DNA of 64,000 nt, taken from the NCBI GenBank assembly GCA_036378155.1, contig DASUXA010000082.1, positions 1 through 64,000 on the forward strand, read 5' to 3'. The translations under genes and the position numbers were made by a program. How positions within the stretch are numbered: position 1 is the stretch's first letter; each line of letters starts with the position of its first letter. Of the stretch, positions 49,010 through 57,602 are shown one piece after another. The notes under the pieces were generated by a model. It did no database searches and was not told the DNA's origin. It saw only the letters and a program-made list of their open reading frames with translations. Origin of the DNA: DASUXA01 sp036378155. GTDB lineage: Bacteria; Actinomycetota; Actinomycetes; Mycobacteriales; Micromonosporaceae.

Positions 49010-50533
49010 ATGACCCGAATCGCGGAGACCCTACGCAGCGACGTACCGGCCCGTCTGGACCGGATGCCGTGGTCGCGCTTTCACTGGCTGGTGGTGCTCG
49101 CCCTCGGTACCGCCTGGATCCTGGACGGCCTCGAGATCCAGATGGCCGCCTCGATCGGGTCGGTACTGCAGGACAAGAGCACATTGCATCTGTCCGCCAC
49201 CGAAGTAGGCGCGACCGCGTCGATCTACCTCGCCGGCGAGGTCGCCGGCGCCCTGATCTTCGGCCGGCTCGCCGACCGCCTCGGTCGACGCAAGCTGTTC
49301 CTCGTCACGCTCGGCATCTACCTGCTGTTCAACGGGCTTGCCGGGTTCTCGTTCAGCTTCTGGTCGTTCGTCCTGCTGCGGTTCATCGCCGGCATGGGCA
49401 TCGGCGGCGAGTACGCGGCAGTCAACTCCGCGATCGACGAACTGATCCCCGCCCGGTACCGCGGCCGCGTCGACATCGCCGTCAACGGCACCTACTGGGC
49501 CGGCGCGGCGATCGGCGCCGCCGCCCAGCTGATCCTGCTCAACCCGTCCATCGTGCCGACCAGCCTCGGGTGGCGGATCAGCCTGTTCGTCGGTCCCGTG
49601 ATCGGCTTGGCGGTCTGGGGGCTGCGGCGACACATCCCGGAAAGCCCGCGCTGGCTGATGACCCACGGCAAGGTCGCAGAAGCCGAACAGACCGTGGGCG
49701 GCATCGAGCAACGCGTCGAGGAATCCGGCAAGCACCTCGAACCGGTCGGCGAGGACAAGTGCATCGAGGTCGAGCCGCAACGCAAGGTGTACTACCGCGA
49801 CATCGCCCGGGTCATGCTGCGCGACTACCGCAGGCGCTCGGTGCTCGGACTGACCCTGATGGTCACCCAGTCCTTCCTGTACAACGCGATCTTCTTCAGC
49901 TACGCGCTGGTGCTGGCCAACTTCTTCGGGATCAAGGACCAGAACATTCCGCTGTTCTTCTTCCCGTTCGCGGTCGGCAACCTGCTCGGACCTCTGGTGC
50001 TCGGACACTTCTTCGACACCGTCGGACGGCGGCGCATGATCGCCGGGACGTACCTGGTGTCGTCGCTGATCCTCGCCGCCTCCGGGTACCTGTTCTGGGT
50101 CGGCGCGCTCAACGCGGTCAGCCAGACCATCCTGTGGTGCGTGGTGTTCTTCATCGCCTCCGCCGGCGCGTCCAGCGCGTACCTCACCGTCAGCGAGATC
50201 TTCCCGCTGGAGCTGCGCGGCCAGGCGATCTCGTTCTTCTTCGCGATCGCCCAGCTCGTCGGCGGCGTGCTCGCGCCGACCATCTTCGGCACCCTGATCG
50301 GCACCGGCAAGAACCCGACGCCGCTGTTCATCGGGTACCTGGTCGGTGCCGTGCTCATGGCGGTCGGCGGCGTGGTCGCCGCGGTGATCGGCGTCGACGC
50401 CGAACGGCGCTCGCTGGAGGACATCGCCTCGCCGCTCAGCGCCGTCCGCCGCCGCGCGGCGGCGACGGCCGAAGAACTGCGCGGTCGGCTCGCCGCCGGC
50501 GGTACCCAGATCGAACCCACCGCGGGCAGCTGA
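49010..50533 (+). CDS. MFS transporter, sugar-porter/metabolite symporter-like
   Basis: A 507-residue permease with about 12 helices. RFHWLVVLALGTAWILDGLEIQ in helix 1, GRLADRLGRRKLF in the 2-3 loop, RFIAGMGIGGEYAAVNSAI in helix 4-5, and FFDTVGRRR in the 8-9 loop are MFS sugar-porter-like motifs; VSEIFPLELRGQAIS is in the PESPR/RAQ region. Substrate unknown; the neighbouring lysine pathway suggests an amine or organic acid, but this is only context. ATG 49010 is chosen by GGAGG 8 nt upstream, itself sequestered in a hairpin. A long nested hairpin follows the stop. Confidence 0.85.
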   Translation: MTRIAETLRSDVPARLDRMPWSRFHWLVVLALGTAWILDGLEIQMAASIGSVLQDKSTLHLSATEVGATASIYLAGEVAGALIFGRLADRLGRRKLFLVTLGIYLLFNGLAGFSFSFWSFVLLRFIAGMGIGGEYAAVNSAIDELIPARYRGRVDIAVNGTYWAGAAIGAAAQLILLNPSIVPTSLGWRISLFVGPVIGLAVWGLRRHIPESPRWLMTHGKVAEAEQTVGGIEQRVEESGKHLEPVGEDKCIEVEPQRKVYYRDIARVMLRDYRRRSVLGLTLMVTQSFLYNAIFFSYALVLANFFGIKDQNIPLFFFPFAVGNLLGPLVLGHFFDTVGRRRMIAGTYLVSSLILAASGYLFWVGALNAVSQTILWCVVFFIASAGASSAYLTVSEIFPLELRGQAISFFFAIAQLVGGVLAPTIFGTLIGTGKNPTPLFIGYLVGAVLMAVGGVVAAVIGVDAERRSLEDIASPLSAVRRRAAATAEELRGRLAAGGTQIEPTAGS

Positions 50534-50548
50534 CGACCTGTCGGCTCC

Positions 50549-50617
50549 GGGGTCGGGGCCGGCGCGTAACGAAGCGATCAAGCCTGATCGCCCGGAGCAC
50601 GCGCCGGCCCCGACCCC
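50549..50617. terminator. Long nested hairpin between convergent genes
   Basis: Outer arms 50549-50567 and 50599-50617 pair perfectly over 19 bp; the loop contains a second perfect hairpin, GCGATCA (50574-50580) with TGATCGC (50585-50591). The structure begins 16 bases after the MFS stop and ends 57 bases before the convergent acyl-CoA dehydrogenase stop, so it should stop transcripts from both sides. Confidence 0.7.
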
Positions 50618-50674
50618 TTCGACTCTCAGCCGACGCCGTCGGTACCCGGGGCGACCCGGCGACCGACGCGCGGG

Positions 50675-51829
50675 TCAGCGGGTCAGCGACCGGGAGACGA
50701 CCAGCCGCTGGATCTGGTTGGTGCCCTCCACGATCTGCAGCACCTTCGCCTCGCGCATGTACCGCTCCACCGGGTGGTCGGCGACGTAGCCGTACCCGCC
50801 GAGCACCTGCACCGCGTCGGTGGTCACCTTCATCGCCGTGTCCGTGGCGAACAGCTTCGCCTTCGCCGCCTCCGCCGAGTACGGTCTGCCGGCGTCGCGC
50901 AGCCGCGCCGCGTGCAGCGTCAGCGCGCGGGCCGCGGCGATCTGCGTCGCCGCGTCCGCGAGCATGAAGGCGAGGCCCTGGAATTCCACGATGGGGCGAC
51001 CGAACTGCTCGCGTTCGGCGGCATAGCCCACCGCGTAGTCCAGCGCCGCCTGGGCGAGCCCCACCGCGCAGGCGGCGATGCCCAGCCGGCCCGAGTCGAG
51101 CGCCTTCATCGCGATGCGGAACCCGACGCCCTCCTCCCCCACCAGCCGGTCGGCGGGAATCCGGGCGTCGTCGAAGGCGATCTGCGCGACGGGCGACGCG
51201 GTCAGCCCCATGGTGCGTTCCGGTCGCTGCGGGTGGATGCCCGGCGTGGCGGCGTCGGCGAGCAGGCACGACACCCCGTCCGCGCCGGGACCGCCGGTGC
51301 GGCAGAACACGTTGTAGAAGTCGGCGCGCCCGGCGTGCGTGATCCACGCCTTGGTGCCGCTGACCACGTACTCGTCGCCGTCCCGCATCGCCCGGGTCGC
51401 GAGGTTCGCCGCGTCGGAGCCGCCGCGCGGCTCGGACAGGCAGTACGCGCCGAGCAGCTCGCCGCCGAGCATGTCGGGCAGGAACCGCTTGCGCTGCGCG
51501 TCCGAACCGTACTCGGCGACCGGGTAGCAGGCGAGGGTGTGCACGCTGACCGCCTCGGCGACCGCCAGCCAGCGGTACGCCAGCTCCTCGAGCACCTGCA
51601 GGTAGACCTCGTACGGCTGGCCGCCGCCGCCGAAGTCCTCCGGGTACGGCAGACCGAGCAGACCCGCCCGGCCCAGGGTGCGGATCACCTCGCGGGGAAA
51701 CTCCCCGCGCGCCTCGAAATCGTTCGCGCGCGGCGCCAACTCGCGGTCGGCCAGCTCGCGGGCGAGGTCGAGCAGGTCGTACGCCTCATCGCTGGGCAGC
51801 ATCCGCGCCACGGGCCTGGCATTCACCAC
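50675..51829 (-). CDS. Acyl-CoA dehydrogenase
   Basis: A 384-residue flavoenzyme that introduces a trans-2 double bond into acyl-CoA. YCLSEPRGGSDAAN and AWITHAGRADFY bind FAD and substrate, REQFGRPIVEFQGL and LGGYGYVADHPVERYMREAK are the C-terminal signatures, and the Glu in QIVEGTNQIQRL is the expected catalytic base. Chain-length specificity cannot be told; a short-chain role next to the kal-crotonyl-CoA pathway is possible. GTG 51829 has TAAGCT 6 nt upstream and no ribosome site. A second GTG codon follows directly. Confidence 0.9.
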   Translation of the reverse strand: MVNARPVARMLPSDEAYDLLDLARELADRELAPRANDFEARGEFPREVIRTLGRAGLLGLPYPEDFGGGGQPYEVYLQVLEELAYRWLAVAEAVSVHTLACYPVAEYGSDAQRKRFLPDMLGGELLGAYCLSEPRGGSDAANLATRAMRDGDEYVVSGTKAWITHAGRADFYNVFCRTGGPGADGVSCLLADAATPGIHPQRPERTMGLTASPVAQIAFDDARIPADRLVGEEGVGFRIAMKALDSGRLGIAACAVGLAQAALDYAVGYAAEREQFGRPIVEFQGLAFMLADAATQIAAARALTLHAARLRDAGRPYSAEAAKAKLFATDTAMKVTTDAVQVLGGYGYVADHPVERYMREAKVLQIVEGTNQIQRLVVSRSLTR

Positions 51830-51835
51830 GGCGAT

Positions 51836-51841
51836 AGCTTA
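51836..51841 (-). promoter_or_regulatory. Leaderless -10 box of the acyl-CoA dehydrogenase gene
   Basis: TAAGCT on the minus strand lies 6 nt before GTG 51829. Confidence 0.45.
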
Positions 51842-51931
51842 ACGTTCGTTCGGGTACCGGTGGCGCGGGGATCGCCGACGATCAGCCCACCGGGTCGCCG
51901 GAGGGTACCGGGGTTTGGCAGGCTGTGCCTC

Positions 51932-52846
51932 GTGGACCGACCGCTGCTGCTGATCGACGCGCCGAGCCTGTACTTCCGGGCCTTCCACGGCATACCGGAG
52001 AAGGTCGGCGCCGCCCCGGACGGCACACCGGTCAACGCGGTGCGCGGCTTCCTCGACATGCTCGCCACGCTGATCCGGACCCGGCGACCCGACCGGCTGG
52101 TGTGCGCGTTCGACGCGGACTGGCGCCCGGCGTGGCGGGTCGCCCTGATCCCCTCGTACAAGGCGCACCGGCTCAGCCCCGACGGCGGCGAAACCGTGCC
52201 GCAGGCGCTGACCCGCCAACTGCCGATCATCACCGACCTGCTGGACGCGTTGGGCTTCGCCAGCGCCGACGCCGCCGGGTACGAAGCCGACGACGTGCTG
52301 GCGACCCTCGCCGCCCGCGAGCCCGGTCCGGTCGAGGTCGCCTCCGGCGACCGGGACCTGTTCCAACTGGTCGACGACGGCAAGCCGACCCGGCTGCTGT
52401 ACTGCGGACGGGGCGTCGCCAAGCTGGAGGTCTTCGACGAAGCCGCGGTCGAGGCGCGGTACGGGGTGCCCGCCGCCGGGTACGCGGACTTCGCCGCCCT
52501 GCGCGGCGATCCGAGCGACGGGCTGCCCGGGGTACCGGGGGTCGGCGAGAAGACCGCTGCCCGGCTGGTCGCCCGGTACGGCAGCCTCGCCGCGATCCTG
52601 ACCGCCGTGGCCGACCCGGGCAGCGACTTCGCGCCAGGGGTACGCACCAGGCTCGCGTCGGCCCGCGACTACCTCGCGGTCGCGCCGACGGTCGTCGAAG
52701 TGGCGCGGGACGCGCCGGTACCGGCGTTGGACCCCACCCTGCCGGGCGCACCGGCCCACCCGGACCGGCTGATCGCACTGGCCGAGACGTGGAACCTCGC
52801 CGGACCGGCGCGGCGGCTCGTCGACGCCCTCGGCGAGGTCGCCTGA
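51932..52846 (+). CDS. 5'-3' exonuclease (PIN/FEN-type)
   Basis: A 304-residue protein corresponding to the 5'-nuclease domain of DNA polymerase I but encoded alone, as is usual in actinomycetes. LLLIDAPSLYFRAFHG and VCAFDADWRPAWR hold the metal-binding Asp residues, GYEADDVLATLA and VASGDRDLFQLV follow, and LPGVPGVGEKTAARL is the helix-hairpin-helix DNA-binding motif. It would process flaps and RNA primers. CAGGCT lies 7 nt before GTG 51932, with no ribosome site. Confidence 0.9.
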   Translation: MDRPLLLIDAPSLYFRAFHGIPEKVGAAPDGTPVNAVRGFLDMLATLIRTRRPDRLVCAFDADWRPAWRVALIPSYKAHRLSPDGGETVPQALTRQLPIITDLLDALGFASADAAGYEADDVLATLAAREPGPVEVASGDRDLFQLVDDGKPTRLLYCGRGVAKLEVFDEAAVEARYGVPAAGYADFAALRGDPSDGLPGVPGVGEKTAARLVARYGSLAAILTAVADPGSDFAPGVRTRLASARDYLAVAPTVVEVARDAPVPALDPTLPGAPAHPDRLIALAETWNLAGPARRLVDALGEVA

Positions 52847-52910
52847 CGCGCGGCGGCACCGCCGGCCCCCCGCGGCTCGGCGCCAGCTCCACGCGAGGCG
52901 GACCGCCCGG

Positions 52911-55646
52911 TCACGTCATGCTGGTGTACGCCAGCACACCCCGGTTGACCAGCGCCATCGCCTGCCGCGCCGATTCACGTACCCCGGACGACATTGGCGC
53001 CGCCTCGGCCACCTGTCCCAACAGGTCGATCACCTGACGCGCCCAGCGCACGAAGTCGCCGGCCGGCATGTCGCCTTCGAGGTTGTGGGCGCTCGCGAGC
53101 ACCTTCGACAGCGGCTCGCCACGCGCCCAGCGGTAGATGGGCCAGACGAAGCCGAGATCCGGTTCCCGGGTCAGCTGCAGCCCCCGCCGCGCCTCCTCAG
53201 CCTCCAACTCGGCCCAGATCGCCACCGTCGCGTCGATGGCGTCGGCGATCGGGCCGCGCGGCACCGACGCCCGCTCGTCGGTCTCCCGGCGACCCTCGTA
53301 CAGCACCACGGACACCGCCGCCGCCAGTTCCGCCGGCGCCAGCCCCGCCCACACGCCGCGCCGCAGGCACTCGGCGACCAGCAGATCCGCCTCGGTCCAG
53401 ATCCGCGCCAGGGTACGACCCGCCTCGGTGACCTCGTCGCCGTCGAGGTACCCGCGCGCCTCCAGCAGCGCCCGGACCTGGTCGAAGGTGCGCGGCAGCG
53501 AACCGGTACGGCTGGCGACCTTGGCCCGCAGCGTCTCGGTGTCGCGACGCAACCGCCACCGCCGCTCCGCCCAGCGGGCATGCTCCTCCCGTTCCAGGCA
53601 GCGGTGACACGGGTGGTCCCGCAACGCGCGGCGCAGCCGTACCAGCTCGGCGTCGTCGGCGACGCCCCGGGACCGGCTCTGCCGCCGCCGCGCCGGGTAC
53701 TCGGCGCCGACGCTGCGCACCGCCGCCGCCAGATCCCGCCGCTCCCCCGGCGACCGGTGGTTGAAGTGCTTCGGTACCCGCACCCTGGTCAACGGCTCGA
53801 CCGGCACGGAGAAGTCGGCGGCGGAGATGCGTCCGGCCCACCGGTCCTCGGTCAGTACCAGCGGGCGCGGGTCACCGAACCCGCCGGTGCCCGGATCGAG
53901 CACCACCGCGAGCCCCGCCCGACGACCGGACGGTACCCGGATCACGTCGCCGACCCGCAGCTTCTCTAACGACTGCACCGCCGCCGCGCGGCGGTGCGCC
54001 GCGCCCTGCCGGGCCAGCGCCTTCTCCCGGTCGGCGATCGCCACCCGCAGGTCGAAGTACTCGGCGAAGTCCCCGAGGTGGCACTCCATGTCCGCCTCGT
54101 AGATCGCCATCGTCTCCTCGTTGCGGCGCACCTGCCCCGCCAACCCGACCACCGAACGGTCGGCCTGGAACTGCGCGAACGACGACTCCAGCAACTGCCT
54201 CGCCTTGGCGACGCCGACGTTGCCGACCAGGTTGACCGCCATGTTGTACGCGGGGCGGAAGCTGGAGCGCAGCGGGTACGTGCGGGTCGAGGCGAGCCCC
54301 GCGACCAGGCGCGGGTCGACCTCCGGGCTCCACACCACCACCGCGTGACCCTCGATGTCGATGCCGCGCCGACCGGCGCGCCCGGTCAGCTGGGTGTACT
54401 CCCCCGGCGTCAGGTCGACGTGCGCCTCGCCGTTGAACTTGACCAGCCGCTCCAACACCACGCACCGGGCCGGCATGTTGATGCCCAGCGCCAGCGTCTC
54501 GGTGGCGAACACCGCCTTGACCAGCCCGCGGACGAACAGTTCCTCGACGACCTCCTTGAACGCCGGCAGCATCCCGGCGTGGTGCGCCGCCAGACCCCGC
54601 TCCAGCCCGTCCAGCCACTCCCAGTACCCGAGCACGTTCAGGTCTTCGGACGGGATCGCCGCGGTGCGCTCCTCCACCAGCGCCCGGATCTCGGCACGCT
54701 CGTCGGGTCCGGTCAGCCGAAGCCCCGCCGCCAGGCACTGCTGCACCGCGGCGTCGCAGCCGGCGCGGCTGAAGATGAACATGATCGCCGGGAGCAGCCC
54801 CTCCCGGTCCAACCGGTCCACCACGTCCGGTCGCGCCGGGACCAGCCACCGCCGGGGGCGTCCCGGTCGGCCCCGACCGCCGTCCGACTCGATCCGGCGC
54901 AGCATCTCCCGGGTGTACCGCAGCAGCTCCGGGTGCACCTCGTGCTTCTGGGCCGCCGCCGCGTCGTGGAACAGGTCGAACATCCGCCGCCCGACCAGCA
55001 TGTGCTGCCACAGCGGTACCGGTCGGTGCTCGCTGACCACCACCTCGGTGTGCCCGCGTACCGTCACCAGCCAGTCGCCGAACTCCTCGGCGTTGGACAC
55101 CGTCGCGGACAGCGAAACCAGGGTCACGCTGGACGGCAGGTGGATGATGACTTCTTCCCACACCCCGCCACGGAACCGGTCCGCCAGGTAGTGCACCTCG
55201 TCCATGACCACGTACGACAGGCCGCGCAGCGCCGGGGACCCGGCGTACAGCATGTTGCGCAGCACCTCGGTGGTCATCACCACCACCGGCGCGTCCCCGT
55301 TGATCGCGTTGTCGCCGGTGAGCAGCCCGACCCGGTCCGCGCCGTACCGCTCGACGAGGTCGTGGTACTTCTGGTTGGACAGCGCCTTGATCGGCGTGGT
55401 GTAGAAGCACTTGGTGCCCTGCCGCAACGCCAGGTGGACGGCGAACTCCCCGACCACGGTCTTGCCGGCGCCGGTGGGAGCGCACACCAGCACCCCGCTG
55501 CCGCGTTCCAGCGCCTCGCAGGACTGCCGCTGGAACGGGTCCAGATCGAAGCCCAGGTCGACGGCGAACTCGTCGAGGGCCGGGTAGCGGGCGGCGTCAG
55601 CGGCCCGCCGGCGGGCCGCGGCGTACCGCTCGGCGGGGCTCGTCAT
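52911..55646 (-). CDS. helY: DEAD/DEAH-box helicase of the HelY/Ski2-like family
   Basis: A 911-residue superfamily 2 helicase. VLVCAPTGAGKTVVG is Walker A, VVMDEVHYLAD the DEVH box, SLSATVSNAEEFG motif III, FATETLALGINMPARC motif V and QLTGRAGRRGIDIEG motif VI. The C-terminal 350 residues, with a HxCxxC-like cluster (HPCHRCLE), form the DSHCT-like domain found in Ski2/Mtr4 proteins. Probably an RNA helicase; HelY is the mycobacterial name. ATG 55646 has TAGCCT 7 nt upstream and no ribosome site. It is divergent from the HAD gene with a 55-bp gap that must hold both promoters. Confidence 0.9.
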   Translation of the reverse strand: MTSPAERYAAARRRAADAARYPALDEFAVDLGFDLDPFQRQSCEALERGSGVLVCAPTGAGKTVVGEFAVHLALRQGTKCFYTTPIKALSNQKYHDLVERYGADRVGLLTGDNAINGDAPVVVMTTEVLRNMLYAGSPALRGLSYVVMDEVHYLADRFRGGVWEEVIIHLPSSVTLVSLSATVSNAEEFGDWLVTVRGHTEVVVSEHRPVPLWQHMLVGRRMFDLFHDAAAAQKHEVHPELLRYTREMLRRIESDGGRGRPGRPRRWLVPARPDVVDRLDREGLLPAIMFIFSRAGCDAAVQQCLAAGLRLTGPDERAEIRALVEERTAAIPSEDLNVLGYWEWLDGLERGLAAHHAGMLPAFKEVVEELFVRGLVKAVFATETLALGINMPARCVVLERLVKFNGEAHVDLTPGEYTQLTGRAGRRGIDIEGHAVVVWSPEVDPRLVAGLASTRTYPLRSSFRPAYNMAVNLVGNVGVAKARQLLESSFAQFQADRSVVGLAGQVRRNEETMAIYEADMECHLGDFAEYFDLRVAIADREKALARQGAAHRRAAAVQSLEKLRVGDVIRVPSGRRAGLAVVLDPGTGGFGDPRPLVLTEDRWAGRISAADFSVPVEPLTRVRVPKHFNHRSPGERRDLAAAVRSVGAEYPARRRQSRSRGVADDAELVRLRRALRDHPCHRCLEREEHARWAERRWRLRRDTETLRAKVASRTGSLPRTFDQVRALLEARGYLDGDEVTEAGRTLARIWTEADLLVAECLRRGVWAGLAPAELAAAVSVVLYEGRRETDERASVPRGPIADAIDATVAIWAELEAEEARRGLQLTREPDLGFVWPIYRWARGEPLSKVLASAHNLEGDMPAGDFVRWARQVIDLLGQVAEAAPMSSGVRESARQAMALVNRGVLAYTSMT

Positions 55647-55653
55647 ACCCGAA

Positions 55654-55659
55654 AGGCTA
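55654..55659 (-). promoter_or_regulatory. Leaderless -10 box of helY
   Basis: TAGCCT on the minus strand lies 7 nt before ATG 55646, back to back with the HAD promoter 30 bases away. Confidence 0.5.
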
Positions 55660-55688
55660 GGCGAAGTCGGCGCGGTTCGTCCGGTCGG

Positions 55689-55694
55689 TATCGT
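55689..55694 (+). promoter_or_regulatory. Leaderless -10 box of the HAD gene
   Basis: TATCGT lies 7 nt before GTG 55702 and favours that start over GTG 55693. Confidence 0.45.
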
Positions 55695-55701
55695 GCTCGG
55701 C

Positions 55702-56535
55702 GTGCCGGACACACCCGAACCAGCCAGTCCCCGTGGTCCGTCCCGTACCGGCGACGCGTCGGCGTCCCGGGATGCCGCGCAGCCCGGCGACGCCGGAGCG
55801 TGCGGCGCCGCCGCGCGGGGCGCTCCCCCGGCGCGGCGGTTCGACGCCGTGCTGTTCGACTTCCACGGCACCCTCGCGCAGGTCGAGGAGCCGGTCGACT
55901 GGGTGATCGCGGCGGCGGGCGCGTGCGGGGTCGAGCTGCCCCGGGCACGGGCAACCGGGTTGGCGGACCGGCTGGTCGCCGCCGGGCGGGCCGGCGGACC
56001 GCTGCCGACCCGGATCCCGCCGCACCTGGCCGAGGTGTGGGCCGAACGGGACCTGTTCGAGCACGCCCACCGCGCCGCGTACACGGGGCTGGCGCGCACC
56101 GTGGACGCCGGCATCGAGGGGCTGCCCGAGGCGCTGTACGAGCGGGTGCTGTGCGCCGAGGGCTGGGCGGGGTACGCCGACACCGTGCCCACGTTGGCGG
56201 CGCTGCACGCCTTCGGGGTACCGGTCGGGGTGGTCAGCAACATCGGTTTCGACATCCGACCGCTGGCCGCCGAGCTGGGCTTCCACGGCTACGTCGACGC
56301 GTACACGCTGTCGTACGAGGTGGGCCGGTGCAAGCCGGACCCGGCGATCTTCCTGCGGGCGTGCGCGGCGCTGGGGGTCGACCCGGAGCGCACCCTCATG
56401 GTCGGCGACACGCCTGCCGACGCCGCGGCGGTCGCCGCCGGATGCTCCGCGTACGTGGTGCCGTGCGCCCCACCGGGCGCGGTCAACGGGCTCGGCGTGG
56501 TGCTCGACCTGGTCGAAAGGGACGGTCGAGGCTAG
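55702..56535 (+). CDS. HAD superfamily hydrolase
   Basis: A 277-residue phosphatase-like protein. AVLFDFHGTLAQVEE is motif I; the second Asp of the usual DxD is replaced by His (DFHGT), which may weaken or change the general acid. VGVVSNIGFD is motif II, GRCKPDPAIFL carries the motif III Lys and LMVGDTPADAAA is motif IV. The first 48 residues are Ala/Gly/Pro-rich and disordered. GTG 55702 has TATCGT 7 nt upstream; GTG 55693 is an alternative. Its last four bases overlap the convergent lipid kinase gene. Confidence 0.85.
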   Translation: MPDTPEPASPRGPSRTGDASASRDAAQPGDAGACGAAARGAPPARRFDAVLFDFHGTLAQVEEPVDWVIAAAGACGVELPRARATGLADRLVAAGRAGGPLPTRIPPHLAEVWAERDLFEHAHRAAYTGLARTVDAGIEGLPEALYERVLCAEGWAGYADTVPTLAALHAFGVPVGVVSNIGFDIRPLAAELGFHGYVDAYTLSYEVGRCKPDPAIFLRACAALGVDPERTLMVGDTPADAAAVAAGCSAYVVPCAPPGAVNGLGVVLDLVERDGRG

Positions 56536-57596
56536 CGCCGAGCCACCGCCGGCACGGTCAGGGCAGCCGGCACGCACGTCACCGTGACCGGCAGCGGACA
56601 GCCGCGCTCCCCGTCGACGTACGCCACGATGCCGTCCGCCGACAGACCCACCTGCGCGGCCCGGTACACCGTGACCGCCGGGTGCCGCACGTGCCCGCCG
56701 CTGTAGATCAACGGTTTGATCCGGACCAGGGTGGTGCGGCTGATCGGACCGGCGACGACCACGTCGAGCAGCCCGTCGGTCGGGTCGGCGGCGGGGCAGA
56801 TGCGCATCCCGCCGCCGTAGCTCGGCGTGTTGCCGACCGCGACCAGCACCGCGTCGAGTTCCAGCCGCTGCCCGTCCAGCATCAGCGTGTACCGGCGGGG
56901 ACGCAGCCGCACCAGCTCGGCGAAGATCGCCAGGTCGTACCGGCGTGGGCCGCGCGGGAACGACATCCGGTTCGCCCGCTCGTTGACCAGCGCGTCGAAG
57001 CCCGCCGCGAGAACCGCCCCGAACCAGCGCACCGAGCCGTCCGACCCGGTCATCCGAGCCAGGTCGACCCGGCGGTACCGCCCGGCGCGCAGCGCCTCGG
57101 CGATCGCGTCGGCGGCGGCCAGCGGCGCGGCGGGCAGCCCTAGTTCGGCGACGAAGTCGTTGCCGGTGCCCGCCGGTACCGCCGCGAACGGCACCCCGGT
57201 GCCGGCGACCGCCTGCAACGCGAGGTGGACGGTGCCGTCCCCACCGACCGCGACCAGCGCCCCGGCGCCGTCCGCGACCGCTGCCCGGCACGCCGCGAGC
57301 GCCTCCTCGGCGGTACCGGCGAGCAGCGGCAGCACCGGGCGACCGGCGGCACGCAGCCGGTCCAGGACCGCCGGGTACGCGGTGCGGAACCTGCCCCGCC
57401 CGGCGACCGGATTGACCAGTACGGCGAGCGGAGCGGTCGGGTCGCCGGCATCGGCGAGCGGACCGCTCGCGTCGGCGCTACCGGCGAGCGGACCGCTCGC
57501 GTCGGCGGCACCGGCGAGCGGGTGTGCCGGGTCAGCCGGCTCGGCAGCGGCGACCGGGACGGCCGGCGGGTCGTCGGGTAACGGATGGTGGGACAC
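56532..57596 (-). CDS. Diacylglycerol/sphingosine-kinase-family lipid kinase
   Basis: A 354-residue DAGK_cat protein. LAVLVNPVAGRGRF starts the domain, VAVGGDGTVHLAL is the nucleotide motif GGDGT, PAGTGNDFVAEL follows and VGNTPSYGGGM lies in the second lobe. It would phosphorylate a lipid such as diacylglycerol. An N-terminal extension of about 55 residues contains tandem copies of a GPLAxxADAS unit encoded by a 30-nt repeat. The GTG start at 57596 lies 6 bases after the tatC stop, so it is probably part of the tatA-tatC unit. Confidence 0.85.
   Translation of the reverse strand: MSHHPLPDDPPAVPVAAAEPADPAHPLAGAADASGPLAGSADASGPLADAGDPTAPLAVLVNPVAGRGRFRTAYPAVLDRLRAAGRPVLPLLAGTAEEALAACRAAVADGAGALVAVGGDGTVHLALQAVAGTGVPFAAVPAGTGNDFVAELGLPAAPLAAADAIAEALRAGRYRRVDLARMTGSDGSVRWFGAVLAAGFDALVNERANRMSFPRGPRRYDLAIFAELVRLRPRRYTLMLDGQRLELDAVLVAVGNTPSYGGGMRICPAADPTDGLLDVVVAGPISRTTLVRIKPLIYSGGHVRHPAVTVYRAAQVGLSADGIVAYVDGERGCPLPVTVTCVPAALTVPAVARR
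57452..57511. repeat. 30-nt in-frame tandem repeat in the lipid kinase gene
   Basis: 57452-57481 and 57482-57511 are two 30-nt copies differing at a few 3' bases; partial copies flank them. Each contains GCGAGCGGACCGCTCGC, itself a dyad. They encode the 10-residue unit in the disordered N-terminus, so copy number may change without a frameshift. Confidence 0.65.
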
Positions 57597-57602
57597 GGCG
57601 GG

